NCBI GenBank assembly: GCA_963662965.1
Contig: OY759970.1
Location: 4,216,001-4,280,000, forward strand
From: DTWD01 sp963662965
GTDB lineage: Bacteria > Acidobacteriota > Vicinamibacteria > Vicinamibacterales > UBA8438
DNA length: 64,000 nucleotides
Direction: 5' to 3'
Below the pieces are notes generated by a model that worked only from the letters and a program-made list of their open reading frames with translations, was not told where the DNA came from and made no database searches. Below are positions 42,586-52,323 of the stretch, piece after piece; positions within the stretch are counted from its first letter, which is position 1, and every line of letters starts with the position of its first letter. A program made the position numbers and the translations under genes.

Positions 42586-44493
42586 ATGACAATCAGCCCG
42601 ACGACACGTCATCGCGCCGCGCGGCATTCACTGTGGTTATTGATCATTGCAAGCTTGGTTGTGCGCCCTCTACACGCGCAGGATGATTGGCCGGCCTGGG
42701 GACGCGATCCCGGCAACCAGCGCCATTCCCCGCTCACCCAGATCAACACCAGCAACGTCTCGACCCTCGTGCCAGCGTGGCGGTACGAGATGACGAAGGA
42801 GGGCGTACCGTCACGGCCGAGCCAGTCGACCCCACTCATGGTCGAAGGTGTCCTGTACCTGTCGTTCCCGTACTACCGCGTGGTGGCGCTGGAGCCGGAG
42901 GCCGGCGACGTGATCTGGGAGTACACGGCGCCCGGGGACTGGAATTCATCAGAGCATCAGCTGCACTGGACAGGTGGTTCGATGCGGGGGCTGGCGTACT
43001 GGGAAGGCGACGACGTCACGTCCCCGCAGATCGTGTTCGGTACTGAGGAGGGCGAGCTGATCTCGCTGAACGCGCAGACCGGCATCCCCAACCCCAGGTT
43101 CGGCAACGACGGTTACGTCGACCTGAAGACACCGGACGTGATGAACGATTTCCCGAACATGCACTACGGGATCTCGTCAGGGGTCGCCATCTACCAGCAC
43201 CTGGTGTTCACTGGCGTCCACAACGCCGACGAGACGGGATCGAAGGGACCGGCGGGCGACGTGCGCGCATGGGATCTGCGGACGGGCGAGCTCGTCTGGA
43301 CGTTTCACAGCGTGCCCCGGCCCGGCGAGGTCGGTCACGAGACCTGGCTCAACGACTCCTGGCGCAACGTCAGCGGTGCCAACACCTGGAGCTTCTTCAC
43401 CGTCGACGAGGAGCGCGGCATCCTGTACATGCCGCTCGGATCCGCTCATAACGATTTCTATGGCGTCGACCGCCACGGGGATAACCTCTTCGCGGACTCG
43501 ATCGTGGCGGTCGATGCCCTGACGGGGACGCTGAAGTGGTACTTCCAGGCCATCCATCACGACCTCTGGGACCTCGACATGCCGGTGCCGCCAATCCTGT
43601 TCGACGTGGAGCGGGACGGCGAACCGATTCCGGCCGTTGGCGTCATGACGAAGTACCCGGTGCTGTTCATCTTCAACCGGGTCACCGGTGAGCCGATCTA
43701 CGAGATCGAGGAACGCCCCGTGCCGCAGGGGAACCTGCCGGGGGAGTACTACTCGCCGACACAGCCGTTCCCGGTGAAGCCGCCGCCCTTCGGGCGCATC
43801 AGCTTCACGATGGACGACATCGCGACGGTGACGCCGGAGCACGAGGCCGCGTGCCGCGAACTGCTCATGACCTTCGACGGTGGGCGAAACCGCGGCCCTT
43901 TCACGCCGCCATCGCTGGAGGGCGCGCTCGTGTTTCCTTCGACCGGCGGTGGGACGGAGTTCACCGGTGGGACCTTCGATCCACGTCTGGGGTACTACAT
44001 CATCAACTACGCGGACACGGGACACATCAGCAGTCTCAGAAGCGTGGACGATGATCCTGATCGTCGAGGCTATGCGGGTCCTCCTGAGTCGCCTAGGATC
44101 TACTGGCACGTCGTCGACCGGTTGGCCGTCGACGGCTGGCCCTGCTGGCAGCCGCCGTGGTCCACGCTGACCGCCGTAGACGTGAACACGGGTGAGATCG
44201 CGTGGCAAATCCCGTTTGGCACGGTCGAGGGCGCGCCTCCCGGCGTTGAGACCGGCGCCCCCAATTCTCAAAAGGGTGGGCCGACCTCTACCGCGGGGGG
44301 AGTGCTCTTCATCGGGGGGGCCACCGATCGACGGTTCCGTGCCTACGAGACGAAGACAGGGCGGGAGCTGTGGAGTGTCGAGACCGAGCAGTTAATCAGC
44401 GGCGCCAATCCGATCACCTACATGGGAAAGGACGGAAAACAGTACGTGGCCGTGGCTGCGGGTACCACGCTGCTGACCTACACGCTGCCGTGA
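42586..44493 (+). CDS. Secreted PQQ-dependent dehydrogenase (quinoprotein)
   Basis: The 635-residue protein starts at ATG 42586 with a signal peptide (SLVVRPLHAQ). An eight-bladed quinoprotein propeller follows, opening DDWPAWGRDPGNQRHSPLTQ and STLVPAWRYEM. Tryptophan-docking repeats include EAGDVIWEYTAPGDW, TGELVWTFHSVPRPGEVGHE, TGTLKWYFQAIHHDLWDLDM and TGRELWSVETEQ. No CxxCH is present, so electrons must go to a separate acceptor. The propeller resembles glucose/alcohol dehydrogenases of the PQQ class. It is the first gene outside the island and is 24 bases ahead of the amidohydrolase gene. Confidence 0.9.
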   Translation: MTISPTTRHRAARHSLWLLIIASLVVRPLHAQDDWPAWGRDPGNQRHSPLTQINTSNVSTLVPAWRYEMTKEGVPSRPSQSTPLMVEGVLYLSFPYYRVVALEPEAGDVIWEYTAPGDWNSSEHQLHWTGGSMRGLAYWEGDDVTSPQIVFGTEEGELISLNAQTGIPNPRFGNDGYVDLKTPDVMNDFPNMHYGISSGVAIYQHLVFTGVHNADETGSKGPAGDVRAWDLRTGELVWTFHSVPRPGEVGHETWLNDSWRNVSGANTWSFFTVDEERGILYMPLGSAHNDFYGVDRHGDNLFADSIVAVDALTGTLKWYFQAIHHDLWDLDMPVPPILFDVERDGEPIPAVGVMTKYPVLFIFNRVTGEPIYEIEERPVPQGNLPGEYYSPTQPFPVKPPPFGRISFTMDDIATVTPEHEAACRELLMTFDGGRNRGPFTPPSLEGALVFPSTGGGTEFTGGTFDPRLGYYIINYADTGHISSLRSVDDDPDRRGYAGPPESPRIYWHVVDRLAVDGWPCWQPPWSTLTAVDVNTGEIAWQIPFGTVEGAPPGVETGAPNSQKGGPTSTAGGVLFIGGATDRRFRAYETKTGRELWSVETEQLISGANPITYMGKDGKQYVAVAAGTTLLTYTLP

Positions 44494-44517
44494 CGGGTCG
44501 CGCAGGGGAGGTTCTTC

Positions 44518-45906
44518 ATGAAACAACGTCATCTACTGGCAGCAGGACTGGTCCTGGTCCTCACAGGGTGCGGAGAGAGCGCAGATCCTGGAGACAGCGC
44601 GGCTCCTGAGACAGAGCCTGGCGGACTCGTGCTCGTCGGAGGGCAGTTAATAGACGGGAGCGGTGCGCCACCCGTCGCCGACTCGGTCGTCGTGATTCGC
44701 GATGGCCGGATAGAGAGCGCCGGCCCTCGGGACACCACGGCCGTGCCCGATGGCGCAGAGACGGTCGACGTGACCGGCAAGACCATCATGCCTGGTCTGG
44801 TAAATCTGCACGTGCACTATCGCGAAGGACCGGAGGAAATCCAGCGCCAGTTCCAGTCGCAGCTCTACTACGGTGTGACCACCGCACGGAGCATTGGCAG
44901 CGATTCGCCGGAGCGGGTCGCCTTCCTGCTCGAGGCCAACGCCGGTCGTCCCGACTTCCCCCGGACCTACACGGCGGGGCTGGGATTCTCGCGTCCCGGC
45001 GGATTCAACGCCGCCGGTCGGAATGCCCCTGCCACCGAAGACGAAGCGCGGGCGTTGGTGCGGGATCAGATCGCGCTTGGCGTGCACTTCGTCAAGATGT
45101 GGGTCAACGAGGTCGACGAGCCGGGCCTGAAGATCACACCAGAGATCCGGTCCGCCATCATCGACGAGGCGAGCCGGAACGGCGCCATCCCGGTCGCCCA
45201 CATCGATGACGAAGTCGATGGTCGCCAGCTGGTCCAGGCCGGCTTGCGGGACTTGCTGCACAGCACCGTGTTGACCTTCGGCCCCGGAGCCGGTGTCCCG
45301 GTGGACGATCCCGCCCCCTCGCCGGAATTCATCCAGATGTGCCTCGACAACGGGGTGTCCTTCACCCCCACCCTGTCGATCGTCCAGAACAACTGGCACT
45401 TCGCGGAGCATCCGGAGGTGCTGGATGACCCGGCGTTGCGTGCCGCGTTCAACGCGTACAATCCGGATGCGCTGGCCGGATGGGACGACCCGGCACGCAG
45501 GGCGGACGTGATCGACGCACCAGGTTTCGAGGACCGCAAGGCCGCGTTCCGACAGTTACAAGACTTCGTCAAGACGATGCACGACGCCGGGGTCAAGGTC
45601 GCGCTAGGGAATGATGCCGGGACCGCGAACGTGCCGTTCGGCTGGGCCATCCACCACGAGATGGAGCTGTATGTCGAGGCCGGTCTGACCCCGATGGATG
45701 CGATCGTCGCGGCAACGGCCACCGGCGCCGGTCAGATGCCGCCGGTGGGGGAGGCCGACTTCGGCATCCTCGAAGCCGGCAAGGTGGCCGACCTCGTCGT
45801 GCTGAACGCCGATCCCTTGGCCGACATCCGCAACACGCTTGAGATCGACCGGGTCATGCGACTCGGCGAGTGGGTGGACCGTTCGGGATTCGTGCCGTCT
45901 CCCTAA
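44518..45906 (+). CDS. Amidohydrolase-family lipoprotein
   Basis: The 462-residue enzyme has a lipoprotein signal (LVLVLTGCGES). The amidohydrolase fold begins LVLVGGQLIDGSGAPPVADS; HVH at 98-100 is the binuclear metal motif. HFVKMWVNEVDEPG carries the candidate bridging lysine, IPVAHIDDE a metal histidine and KVALGNDAGTANVPFGWAIH the active-site aspartate region. The C-terminal GILEAGKVADLVVLNADPLA is the standard beta-sandwich end. Substrates in this family are cyclic amides, dipeptides or similar; the exact one is unknown. It follows the quinoprotein by 24 bases with GGGGAGG ahead. Confidence 0.92.
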   Translation: MKQRHLLAAGLVLVLTGCGESADPGDSAAPETEPGGLVLVGGQLIDGSGAPPVADSVVVIRDGRIESAGPRDTTAVPDGAETVDVTGKTIMPGLVNLHVHYREGPEEIQRQFQSQLYYGVTTARSIGSDSPERVAFLLEANAGRPDFPRTYTAGLGFSRPGGFNAAGRNAPATEDEARALVRDQIALGVHFVKMWVNEVDEPGLKITPEIRSAIIDEASRNGAIPVAHIDDEVDGRQLVQAGLRDLLHSTVLTFGPGAGVPVDDPAPSPEFIQMCLDNGVSFTPTLSIVQNNWHFAEHPEVLDDPALRAAFNAYNPDALAGWDDPARRADVIDAPGFEDRKAAFRQLQDFVKTMHDAGVKVALGNDAGTANVPFGWAIHHEMELYVEAGLTPMDAIVAATATGAGQMPPVGEADFGILEAGKVADLVVLNADPLADIRNTLEIDRVMRLGEWVDRSGFVPSP

Positions 45907-45940
45907 TCGACGGTCGGTTTCCTGAGCGCGGCGCCCGTCT

Positions 45941-46017
45941 GGCCAGGCGTGACGAGGGAGCAGCCAGGCGGGCGCTGACCGAGGAAGCAACGCCGCCAGG
46001 CGGGATGCCCCGCCTGG
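45941..46017 (+). repeat. Structured dispersed repeat 1, copy A
   Basis: CTGGCC, AGGCGTGACGAGGGAG, a hairpin CAGC/GCTG, then GAGGAAGCAACGCCGCCAG. The outer stem is CTGGC/GCCAG. A strong GC hairpin CCAGGCGGG-ATG-CCCCGCCTGG follows and could terminate transcription from either of the convergent genes around it. Confidence 0.65.
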
Positions 46018-46048
46018 ACGCTGCTGTCGAAATGACCCGGACACTCCA

Positions 46049-47089
46049 CTAATTGGTCGGCGAAAGGCGTGCCCAGCGGAGGGCGGCTTTCACTTGCCGC
46101 CCCTCGTCGTCCGTGCGCACCGGAGGCCGGAGCGTGAGGTGGGTGTCGGTCAGCTCGTAATAGCGCCGCGCATCGGTCCCGCTGTCGGCGGGGTTCTCGC
46201 TCCCGACACGGTGATGGACGAGATATCCCTGGTCACGGGGTCCGGGACAGGTGATACAGCCGGCCACCTCATGCACCGAGAACGGACCGAAGTAACTCCC
46301 GTAGCTCTCCGTCGCCATCAGCGCCTCGTCAGCCGTCGGCCGTGCGCCGGCGTACGGCACGCGACCCGGTCGCATGAGGTGCACCGACATGTGTCCCGAC
46401 GGCGCATACAAGATGTAGGCAGTCTCGTACTGATCGGCATCCAGGGTATAGCCGTCGGTGGTGATCCGTGACACCGACTCGACGCGGTACGCGCCAAAGA
46501 GTTGCCGGTGTGTATCCGTCAGCTCGGACGCGGGCAACTCAGGCAGTCGTTCCCAGGTCAGGAACGCCTTCGACCCGTCTTCCCTCGGAGGCGGCTGGAG
46601 CGTCAAACTGTTCTCGGTGAAGGTGTAGACGCGCCGGTAATCCGAACCGGCGCCGCTTGGGTTGAGGCTCCCCTCGAGGTGATGGGTGACGACGCCCGCC
46701 ACCTCGTCCACGGTGAATCGTCCAAAATATGACGTGTAGCTGCCGAGCTGCGCGAGCGCCTCGTCGGCGGTCGGTCCATCCTCCGCATAGGGCACCCGGT
46801 CGGGCTGCATGAGCGTCACACCCATATACCCGGCCGCGTCGTAGATGAGGTAGCCGAGACGGTCCGCGGTGGGTGGCGACAGCAGCGCGCCGTCGGCGCT
46901 CCGTCGCTCGGTTCGCGCCAGTGACCACGCCCCGACAAACGGGCGCTGGGCGCTCGAGGCCGCGGCGTCCAGGGCTGATGACCCGCTGCTGTCGGCAGGC
47001 GGGTTCGACTCACTGCATGCGAATGATGCGACAAGTCCGATGAGCGCGATGGAGCGAATGCCGCGTGCGTAGCGACTGGTCCTGGTCAT
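46049..47089 (-). CDS. Lipoprotein with two lipocalin-like domains
   Basis: The 346-residue protein has a lipoprotein signal (LIGLVASFACSES) and two copies of a lipocalin-like domain. Copy 1 is FVGAWSLARTERRSADGALL, GYLIYDAAGYMGVTLMQPDR, ALAQLGSYTSYFGRFTVDEV; copy 2 is LFGAYRVESVSRITTDGYTL, AYILYAPSGHMSVHLMRPGR, ALMATESYGSYFGPFSVHEV. Each ends with a beta-strand set (LTLQPPPREDGS; LTLRPPVRTDDE). The family is of unknown ligand. It converges with the amidohydrolase gene and lies 27 bases from the DinB gene upstream. Confidence 0.85.
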   Translation of the reverse strand: MTRTSRYARGIRSIALIGLVASFACSESNPPADSSGSSALDAAASSAQRPFVGAWSLARTERRSADGALLSPPTADRLGYLIYDAAGYMGVTLMQPDRVPYAEDGPTADEALAQLGSYTSYFGRFTVDEVAGVVTHHLEGSLNPSGAGSDYRRVYTFTENSLTLQPPPREDGSKAFLTWERLPELPASELTDTHRQLFGAYRVESVSRITTDGYTLDADQYETAYILYAPSGHMSVHLMRPGRVPYAGARPTADEALMATESYGSYFGPFSVHEVAGCITCPGPRDQGYLVHHRVGSENPADSGTDARRYYELTDTHLTLRPPVRTDDEGRQVKAALRWARLSPTN

Positions 47090-47116
47090 AGGGCGTAGGA
47101 GCGCGGGGCGGCGAGC

Positions 47117-47707
47117 TCACCTACTCCATGGCGGCACGATCTCATTCGTCCGGGCGTAGGCGATCAGTTGGCCGAGATGCTCGTGCATGTCACCGGCCAC
47201 GAACGAGACGAGCTCCGGGGTCGAACGGTCCTGTCCGAAGACCGTGCGGGTGCCCACCAGGGTCGCGGGATCGATCGTCGCGATCTCCTCCAGCGCGTGG
47301 GCAAAGCCCTTGGTCAGATGGTCGATCACCTGGGCCTTGTTGGTCAGCGCGCTCAACTCGCGCGACTCGTCCCGGCTCATCGCCGATTGACCGCCGAGTG
47401 CGGTCGGGGCGAATCCGTAACCCTCGCTCGCGATCAGCATCAGGACCTCTGAAACGGAGCGCACGCCCTCCATCGGGCGCCAGGTGTACTTGTCCTCTGG
47501 AAACGCTTCGGCGAGCCCGAGGAACTTGTCACGCATCACCTCGAGGTCGGCGATGAACGACGCCTTGACGGCGGCAGCCGATTCGGGGGTCAGCACGTCC
47601 TGAGCCTGGGCTGATGCAGACCAGGTGAGAGGAGCGACACCGGCCAGCAACAGGACCACAATGAGCCCCCAAATTGGACGAAACGGTCGTGACGATTCAG
47701 GAGCCAT
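47117..47707 (-). CDS. Secreted DinB-family protein
   Basis: The 196-residue protein has a signal peptide (SASAQAQD) and a DinB four-helix bundle: FIADLEVMRDKFLGLAEAFP, KYTWRPMEGVRSVSEVLMLI, the histidine positions in QVIDHLTKGFAHALEE, and DMHEHLGQLIAYARTNEIVP. DinB-like bundles coordinate metal with three histidines; secreted ones are common in Acidobacteria, with unknown reaction. Probably cotranscribed with the lipocalin-like gene downstream. Confidence 0.88.
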   Translation of the reverse strand: MAPESSRPFRPIWGLIVVLLLAGVAPLTWSASAQAQDVLTPESAAAVKASFIADLEVMRDKFLGLAEAFPEDKYTWRPMEGVRSVSEVLMLIASEGYGFAPTALGGQSAMSRDESRELSALTNKAQVIDHLTKGFAHALEEIATIDPATLVGTRTVFGQDRSTPELVSFVAGDMHEHLGQLIAYARTNEIVPPWSR

Positions 47708-47823
47708 TGAACGTGCGTCCTTTCCTTCGCAGAGTTCTCAAAGCCAACAGAATGCCCGCGCCACCATCGGGATGGTTGCGGGCTCGTCGGGGTTCATTCT
47801 ACGCTTAAGCAGGGAGGAAGCTT

Positions 47824-48147
47824 GTGATCTATCGAGTGACCGCGCGATTCAAGCGCGACACCGCGGTCGAGCTGCAGCGCAGGCTGGATGGCGGCTCCAT
47901 CGCCGCTCAGCAACCTGACGGCCAGGAGATCGTCGACTCGCTGCACCGTGCCGTCATGACCCGCGCGGGCGACGTGCAGTGGAGCGAGATGTGCTTCTGT
48001 AACCCCCCGCTCGCGCATGAGCGCGCGACCGTCCTCGATCGCTACTTCGACGGCGTGACCACCGAGCCGGTCGAAGATCACGAGCGATACGACGGGCGGC
48101 CGTTCATGGAGCATCTTCAGGCGCTGCAAAAGAGCCCCCTGTCGTAG
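47824..48147 (+). CDS. Conserved hypothetical protein
   Basis: The 107-residue protein (MIYRVTARFKRDTAVELQRR, LDGGSIAAQQPDGQEIVDSL, EMCFCNPPLAHERATVLDRY) has an alpha-beta pattern resembling a small ferredoxin-like domain. GGAGGAAGC precedes the ATG. No signal peptide and no known function; it diverges from the DinB gene. Confidence 0.7.
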   Translation: MIYRVTARFKRDTAVELQRRLDGGSIAAQQPDGQEIVDSLHRAVMTRAGDVQWSEMCFCNPPLAHERATVLDRYFDGVTTEPVEDHERYDGRPFMEHLQALQKSPLS

Positions 48148-48804
48148 CACGCGGATACCCGCGCTCCGGGTCCCCCCTACGAGCCCGAGATCTTGTCAGC
48201 CGCATTGGCCGTCACCGTTTGGTCCTGAGCGGTCACTGTTCGGTCCTTAACGCGGTCACGTTCCGCGACCTCCGATCGTGTTTCTTGTTGGCTTAACGCT
48301 ACAGTCTTGTCCCCGGTTGCCCATGTGGCCCCCATGCATTCGGTGGCTCCGCGGCCCCCGCCCCGGTTGTTGTTGGTTTCCACTCGCAGCGTGATGGCCG
48401 GAACGCTCAGGGTGGTCATGGCGGCGCGGTCCCGATCGCTACATCACGTCTGCACACTCCGCGTCCGATCGACACGACATCTGTCACGTGACACCTCGAC
48501 TCTGCCACTGGCATGGCGGTGCTGGCTAGACGACATGTGTCATGTGTCGTGCTTGCGCTGCACGAGCGGTTCGACGCTGTCAGTGCAAAAAGGGAGACAC
48601 GCGCGCGCGGTGCGCCAGGTTTGCACCAAGCGCGCTACAGACGTCAGCGCGGCCTCGAGAGCCGGCGTCTGTCTGCGTTCGCCTGCGCCCTGCTCACACG
48701 ACAGCGCGAAAGGGGGGCGGGGGGGGACCGCCGGGGACTTGTTCAGCCAGGGAACCGTCCCGGCACGCGCGTCAGCCAGCAACCGCGCTTGCCCCTGTTG
48801 ACCG
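48148..48804. other. No convincing gene; G-tract region
   Basis: Several frames are open simply because of base composition; none shows a domain or ribosome site. A run of G (48712-48727, GGGGGGCGGGGGGGG) and alternating purine-pyrimidine CACGCGCGCGCGG-type sequence near 48598 may form non-B DNA. Its composition contrasts with the flanks. Confidence 0.5.
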
Positions 48805-50818
48805 TCAGCGTCCGTACAGCGGCCCGAAATCGGCGGGTGGCTCGCGATGCCGTGTCGCGGCCTCGTAGGCAGCCGCGATTCTGAGGATCATCGGCTCGCC
48901 GAAAGGCCGCGCGACGATGTCCATGCCTACGGGCAGACGCGCCGGCACGGGACTGACGATCTCGGTGTCGCTATCCTCGTCGCCCGAGGCAGACTCAGGC
49001 GTCGACGGCACACGGATTCGATCGTACATCACGGTCGTGAACCCGGCCGGCACCGTGATCGCGGGAAAGCCGTTGCGGCCGAGGAAGCGCCAGACGCCGT
49101 CGCCCGCGCGGCCGTTGATCTCGGGCCCGCGCGGCGAGCCGAGCTTGACGGGTGGAATGTTGCTCGTCGGGTAGACGACCGCGTCGAGCTCGAGCTCGGC
49201 CATGCAGGCCATGACCATCGTCTGCACGGCGAACCGGCTCTGCATGCGCGCGACCATGTCGAGCTCGTGCTCTTCGAGCGCGCGCTCGTGCCGCGTCCGG
49301 TGGTCGGGAAAGTTCGGATCGTCGTAGAAGTTGGCCTTCTCGAGCAGGTCACCGGTCGAGCGAATGTTGGCGTTGCCGCGCTCGCTCAGGTAACGGTCGA
49401 GCCAGTAGCGGCCCTGCCCCGGCGTCGGCGGATTGTCGAGCGTGCGGAAGTCGACCTCCTCGGGCACGAGATCGGGATCGGCCGCGAGCTCGATCAGCGT
49501 CGCGATGTGATTCCCGTAAGGCGTGCCGTCGGCCTCGAACGGAAAGCGGTCGGGATACTCGGCCGTGAACTGCTTGTCGTGCAGCAGCGGATGCCAGCGG
49601 CGCACGCATTGATCGAAGAGCGCCCCGCCCGGACCCGGGTCAACGAGCGTCGCGCCGAGACGTCCGAGCTCGGCGGCAGCCGCGCTGACGAGATCTATCG
49701 TCTCCTCGTCCTCCTTCGTGAAGGCCTTCTTGTCCATGTATTCTCGGACGACGCCGATGCGCAGGCCCTCGAGCCGGCCCGGCTCTGCATGGCTGGCATA
49801 GCCGTCCGCAGGCAGGCGCCCCACGCTGAACGCCGTGAGCTCGTCCTTCGGATCGTAGCCCGCGATGACGGTCGAGGACGCGCGCGGCGTCCTCGACCGT
49901 ACGGCAGATCGGGCCGACGCGCGTGTTGATGCCCTGCTGGATCAGGCCGTCTCGGCTCACGAGCTCCTGCGTCGCCGAGATGCCGACGCTGTTGTTCGCG
50001 TGGGCCGGGCTCCGGATCGACGAGCCTGTTTCCTCGGCAATGGCACAGGTCACGAGGTTTGCGCCCACGGCCGAGCCCGATCCCGAGCTCGAGCCGCCGG
50101 GACTGCGCTCCGTATCGTAGGGATTGCAGAAGGTGCCGCCGAAAGCGCTGCGCGGAATGGCCGAGGCGAACTCGCCGAGATTCGACTTGGCGATAATGAT
50201 CGCGCCGGCCTCACGAAGCCGGCGCACGAACGTCGCATCGTCGGGCGGCCGATCGTTGGCGTAGAAGGCGTCGGCGCCAGACGTCGTGCGCATGTCGAAC
50301 GTGTCGTACTGGTCCTTGATCGCCGTGACGACGCCGTGCAGAGGACCTACGAACTCGCCCGTCGCCTCGAAGTGCGCGTCGAGCGCGCGTGCCGTTTCGA
50401 GCGCGTCCGGCATGGCAGGATCGTCGTCGTCGTCGTCCGTCATGCTCCGGGCCTTGCGGGAGTCGAATCCCCAGCGCACGCGCGTCGCGGGCCTGAGGTT
50501 CAGCGTCGCGAGCGCATTGATCTGTCCGGCGTCCGGTATCGTTGTAACCGGTCCGAGAATGCCTTCGGGCTGGTTGACGCAGGTGCCGTTATAGGCCTTG
50601 ATGCGTGCGAGATAGAGCTCGACGAGCTGCTCGGCCGTCAGATGACCGGCGCGGATCGCGCTCTGAATGTCCGCGATCGTCGCTTCCTCGAGGTCGAACT
50701 CTTCCTGTGCGACCGTGGCCGGTGCGACGATCTGGCCGCCCGCCTCGTCGGGGCCGGCCAGCGCGAAGAGAAAGAGCGCAGGAATCAGTGTCGGGGTCTT
50801 CAGTGGAAATCTCGGCAT
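48805..50818 (-). pseudogene. Secreted amidase-signature enzyme, one frameshift
   Basis: ATG 50818 begins a signal peptide, then TIADIQSAIRAGHLTAEQLV and NALATLNLRP. The amidase-signature Lys is in GVVTAIKDQYDT, the glycine/serine loop is ERSPGGSSSGSGSAVGANLV and the cis-Ser/nucleophile segment is EETGSSIRSPAHANN. At about 49867 one extra C shifts the frame (VEDAARVLD then nonsense); the correct frame resumes RLPADGYASHAEPGRLEGLR, GVREYMDKKAF and AGDGVWRFLGRNGFPAITVP to 48805. The joined protein of about 670 residues would be a normal amidase, so a single sequencing error could account for it. Confidence 0.85.
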
Positions 50819-50964
50819 CGATCGGACCTCGTGCAATCGCGTTCAGTGGGTTCATCGGCGGCTTGATACCCTAAGCCTACCGCGGAGCGGCGGGCGCTTC
50901 CACAGTGGTCACGGCTCACGATCGCGCTGATTATGCCACCGGCCGGGGCGCTCTCGACGCCTAA

Positions 50965-51003
50965 TGCGACGAGCGGTGTGCAACGAGCGGACAGAAGGGA
51001 CAG
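50965..51003 (+). repeat. Dispersed repeat 2, copy 2
   Basis: GCGACGAGCGGTGTGCAACG, AGCGGACAGAAGGGACAGG on the plus strand, between the start of the amidase gene and the end of the next minus-strand gene. The core of about 20 bases is identical to the copy near 6600. Confidence 0.5.
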
Positions 51004-51011
51004 GGGAGGAG

Positions 51012-51935
51012 CTAGCGGCTGACCGTGACGGTCACGTCTTCGTGTGTCGCGAGGCCGCCGTCGTGAGCCAGACATCGGAGCACGTAGGTGCCTGGTTCGC
51101 TGAACGTCGCCCGGACCACCCACATGCCGTCCAGAGGCGCCGGCGGTGTCGTCCAGCCCGGCGCCCACGCCGAGTCGGCCCCCGCCCGGTAGTCTTCCCA
51201 GACCTTGAACTGTGGCGGATCGAAGGTGACCTGGCCCGCGCCGCGGTAGACGATCCAGGCGACTCTCAGACCACTCGCGCTGTTGGGCGTCCCCCCCGCG
51301 CCACGGGCGGCCGGCCGCGGTGGCGGCATCGCCCTCGGTTTCGGCACGCCGTCGTCGCTGGCCCGCGCCCCGAGAATGACCGGTTGCCCGACCTTGGCCC
51401 GCCGGGCCATCTCGCCCTCGACGGCGAGCACCGGCGGCTCGTTCCCGGAGATGTTGTAGCCGCCGCCGGCAGGCCCGCCCGCGCCGTTGTTGTTCATGAT
51501 CGCATTGTCGTCAAGGAAGTAGTCACGATGGAGCGTCGCATAGGCGCGCTCGGTCTGACCATGACTCGTGAGCGTCCACACCACCTCCTGGTCGCCGAAA
51601 TCGTCGGGGACGCGGACGCGGAAGACGTGCCGGTTTCGTCGCGGTAGGAAGTGGCTCGGCTGTCCATGATCCGGTCCGCCCGGCTCGATGCAGTTGTCCG
51701 GGCCGATGGGCACATCGATCTCTTCCTCCCAGTTCCGGTTCATATACCCGAACACGAGGTTGAACGAGCCGTCGTCGTTCTGCTCCCACCCCTCATAGGC
51801 CACCGCGATCGTCTGACCGCGTGCGGACGACGCCACCTGGGCCCTGGCCGGCGGGACGGCCGCGAGGATGGCTGCGGCGCCGACCGTCGCGACGCACCAC
51901 GTCTTCGCCCTCGAGATCGACTTCGTCCGCGACAT
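51012..51935 (-). CDS. Secreted hypothetical protein
   Basis: The 307-residue protein starts at ATG 51935 with a signal peptide (PPARAQ). Segments include QTIAVAYEGWEQNDDGSFNL, VFGYMNRNWEEEIDVPIGPD, NCIEPGGPDHGQPSHFLPRR and VFRVRVPDDFGDQEVVWTLT. The C-terminus is an Ig/PKD-like beta fold (GTYVLRCLAHDGGLATHEDV). It is of a type common in Acidobacteria with unknown function. Not obviously linked to its neighbours. Confidence 0.75.
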   Translation of the reverse strand: MSRTKSISRAKTWCVATVGAAAILAAVPPARAQVASSARGQTIAVAYEGWEQNDDGSFNLVFGYMNRNWEEEIDVPIGPDNCIEPGGPDHGQPSHFLPRRNRHVFRVRVPDDFGDQEVVWTLTSHGQTERAYATLHRDYFLDDNAIMNNNGAGGPAGGGYNISGNEPPVLAVEGEMARRAKVGQPVILGARASDDGVPKPRAMPPPRPAARGAGGTPNSASGLRVAWIVYRGAGQVTFDPPQFKVWEDYRAGADSAWAPGWTTPPAPLDGMWVVRATFSEPGTYVLRCLAHDGGLATHEDVTVTVSR

Positions 51936-52323
51936 CACTGCCCCTGGCTGTCGGTCTCCGTGAACTGTGGCAACTCGCTGTAGCCGCAGAGGGGACAGCC
52001 GATGACCGTTTGCCCAGGCGCCAGGTCCAGTGGCAGCGGCAAGAAATACAAGAAGTGCTGTGGGGCGACGGTGCATTGAACGGTACGACCTACCTGCCGA
52101 CCGCGCCCACGTTCTGGGCTCAGGAGGCACTGGCTTTCGAGTCACCGGCCCTAGTCAGTAGGCAGTCGCTACCAGTACAAGCGTTCCGTTAAACATCTGT
52201 TTTCGGAACACCCGGATCCGGATCACGGTAGGCAGTAGATCGGGGGCGAAAGTGGGGCTGCCTCCGAGGGGGATTTCGGAACAGCCCCACCTGCACTCGT
52301 CCAGACGTGACACTCTGGAACTA
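51936..52323. other. No gene recognised
   Basis: This 388-base spacer holds no supported gene. GTTTTCGGAACAC-type and AGTGGGG / CCCCAC short inverted repeats (52252-52290) could act as a terminator for the cytochrome-c/propeller gene that ends at 52324. Confidence 0.4.

Noticed and set aside
48177..48419. 80-residue minus-strand frame rich in Thr and Arg
   Set aside because: No ribosome site, domain or conserved pattern; it lies in a compositionally odd spacer.
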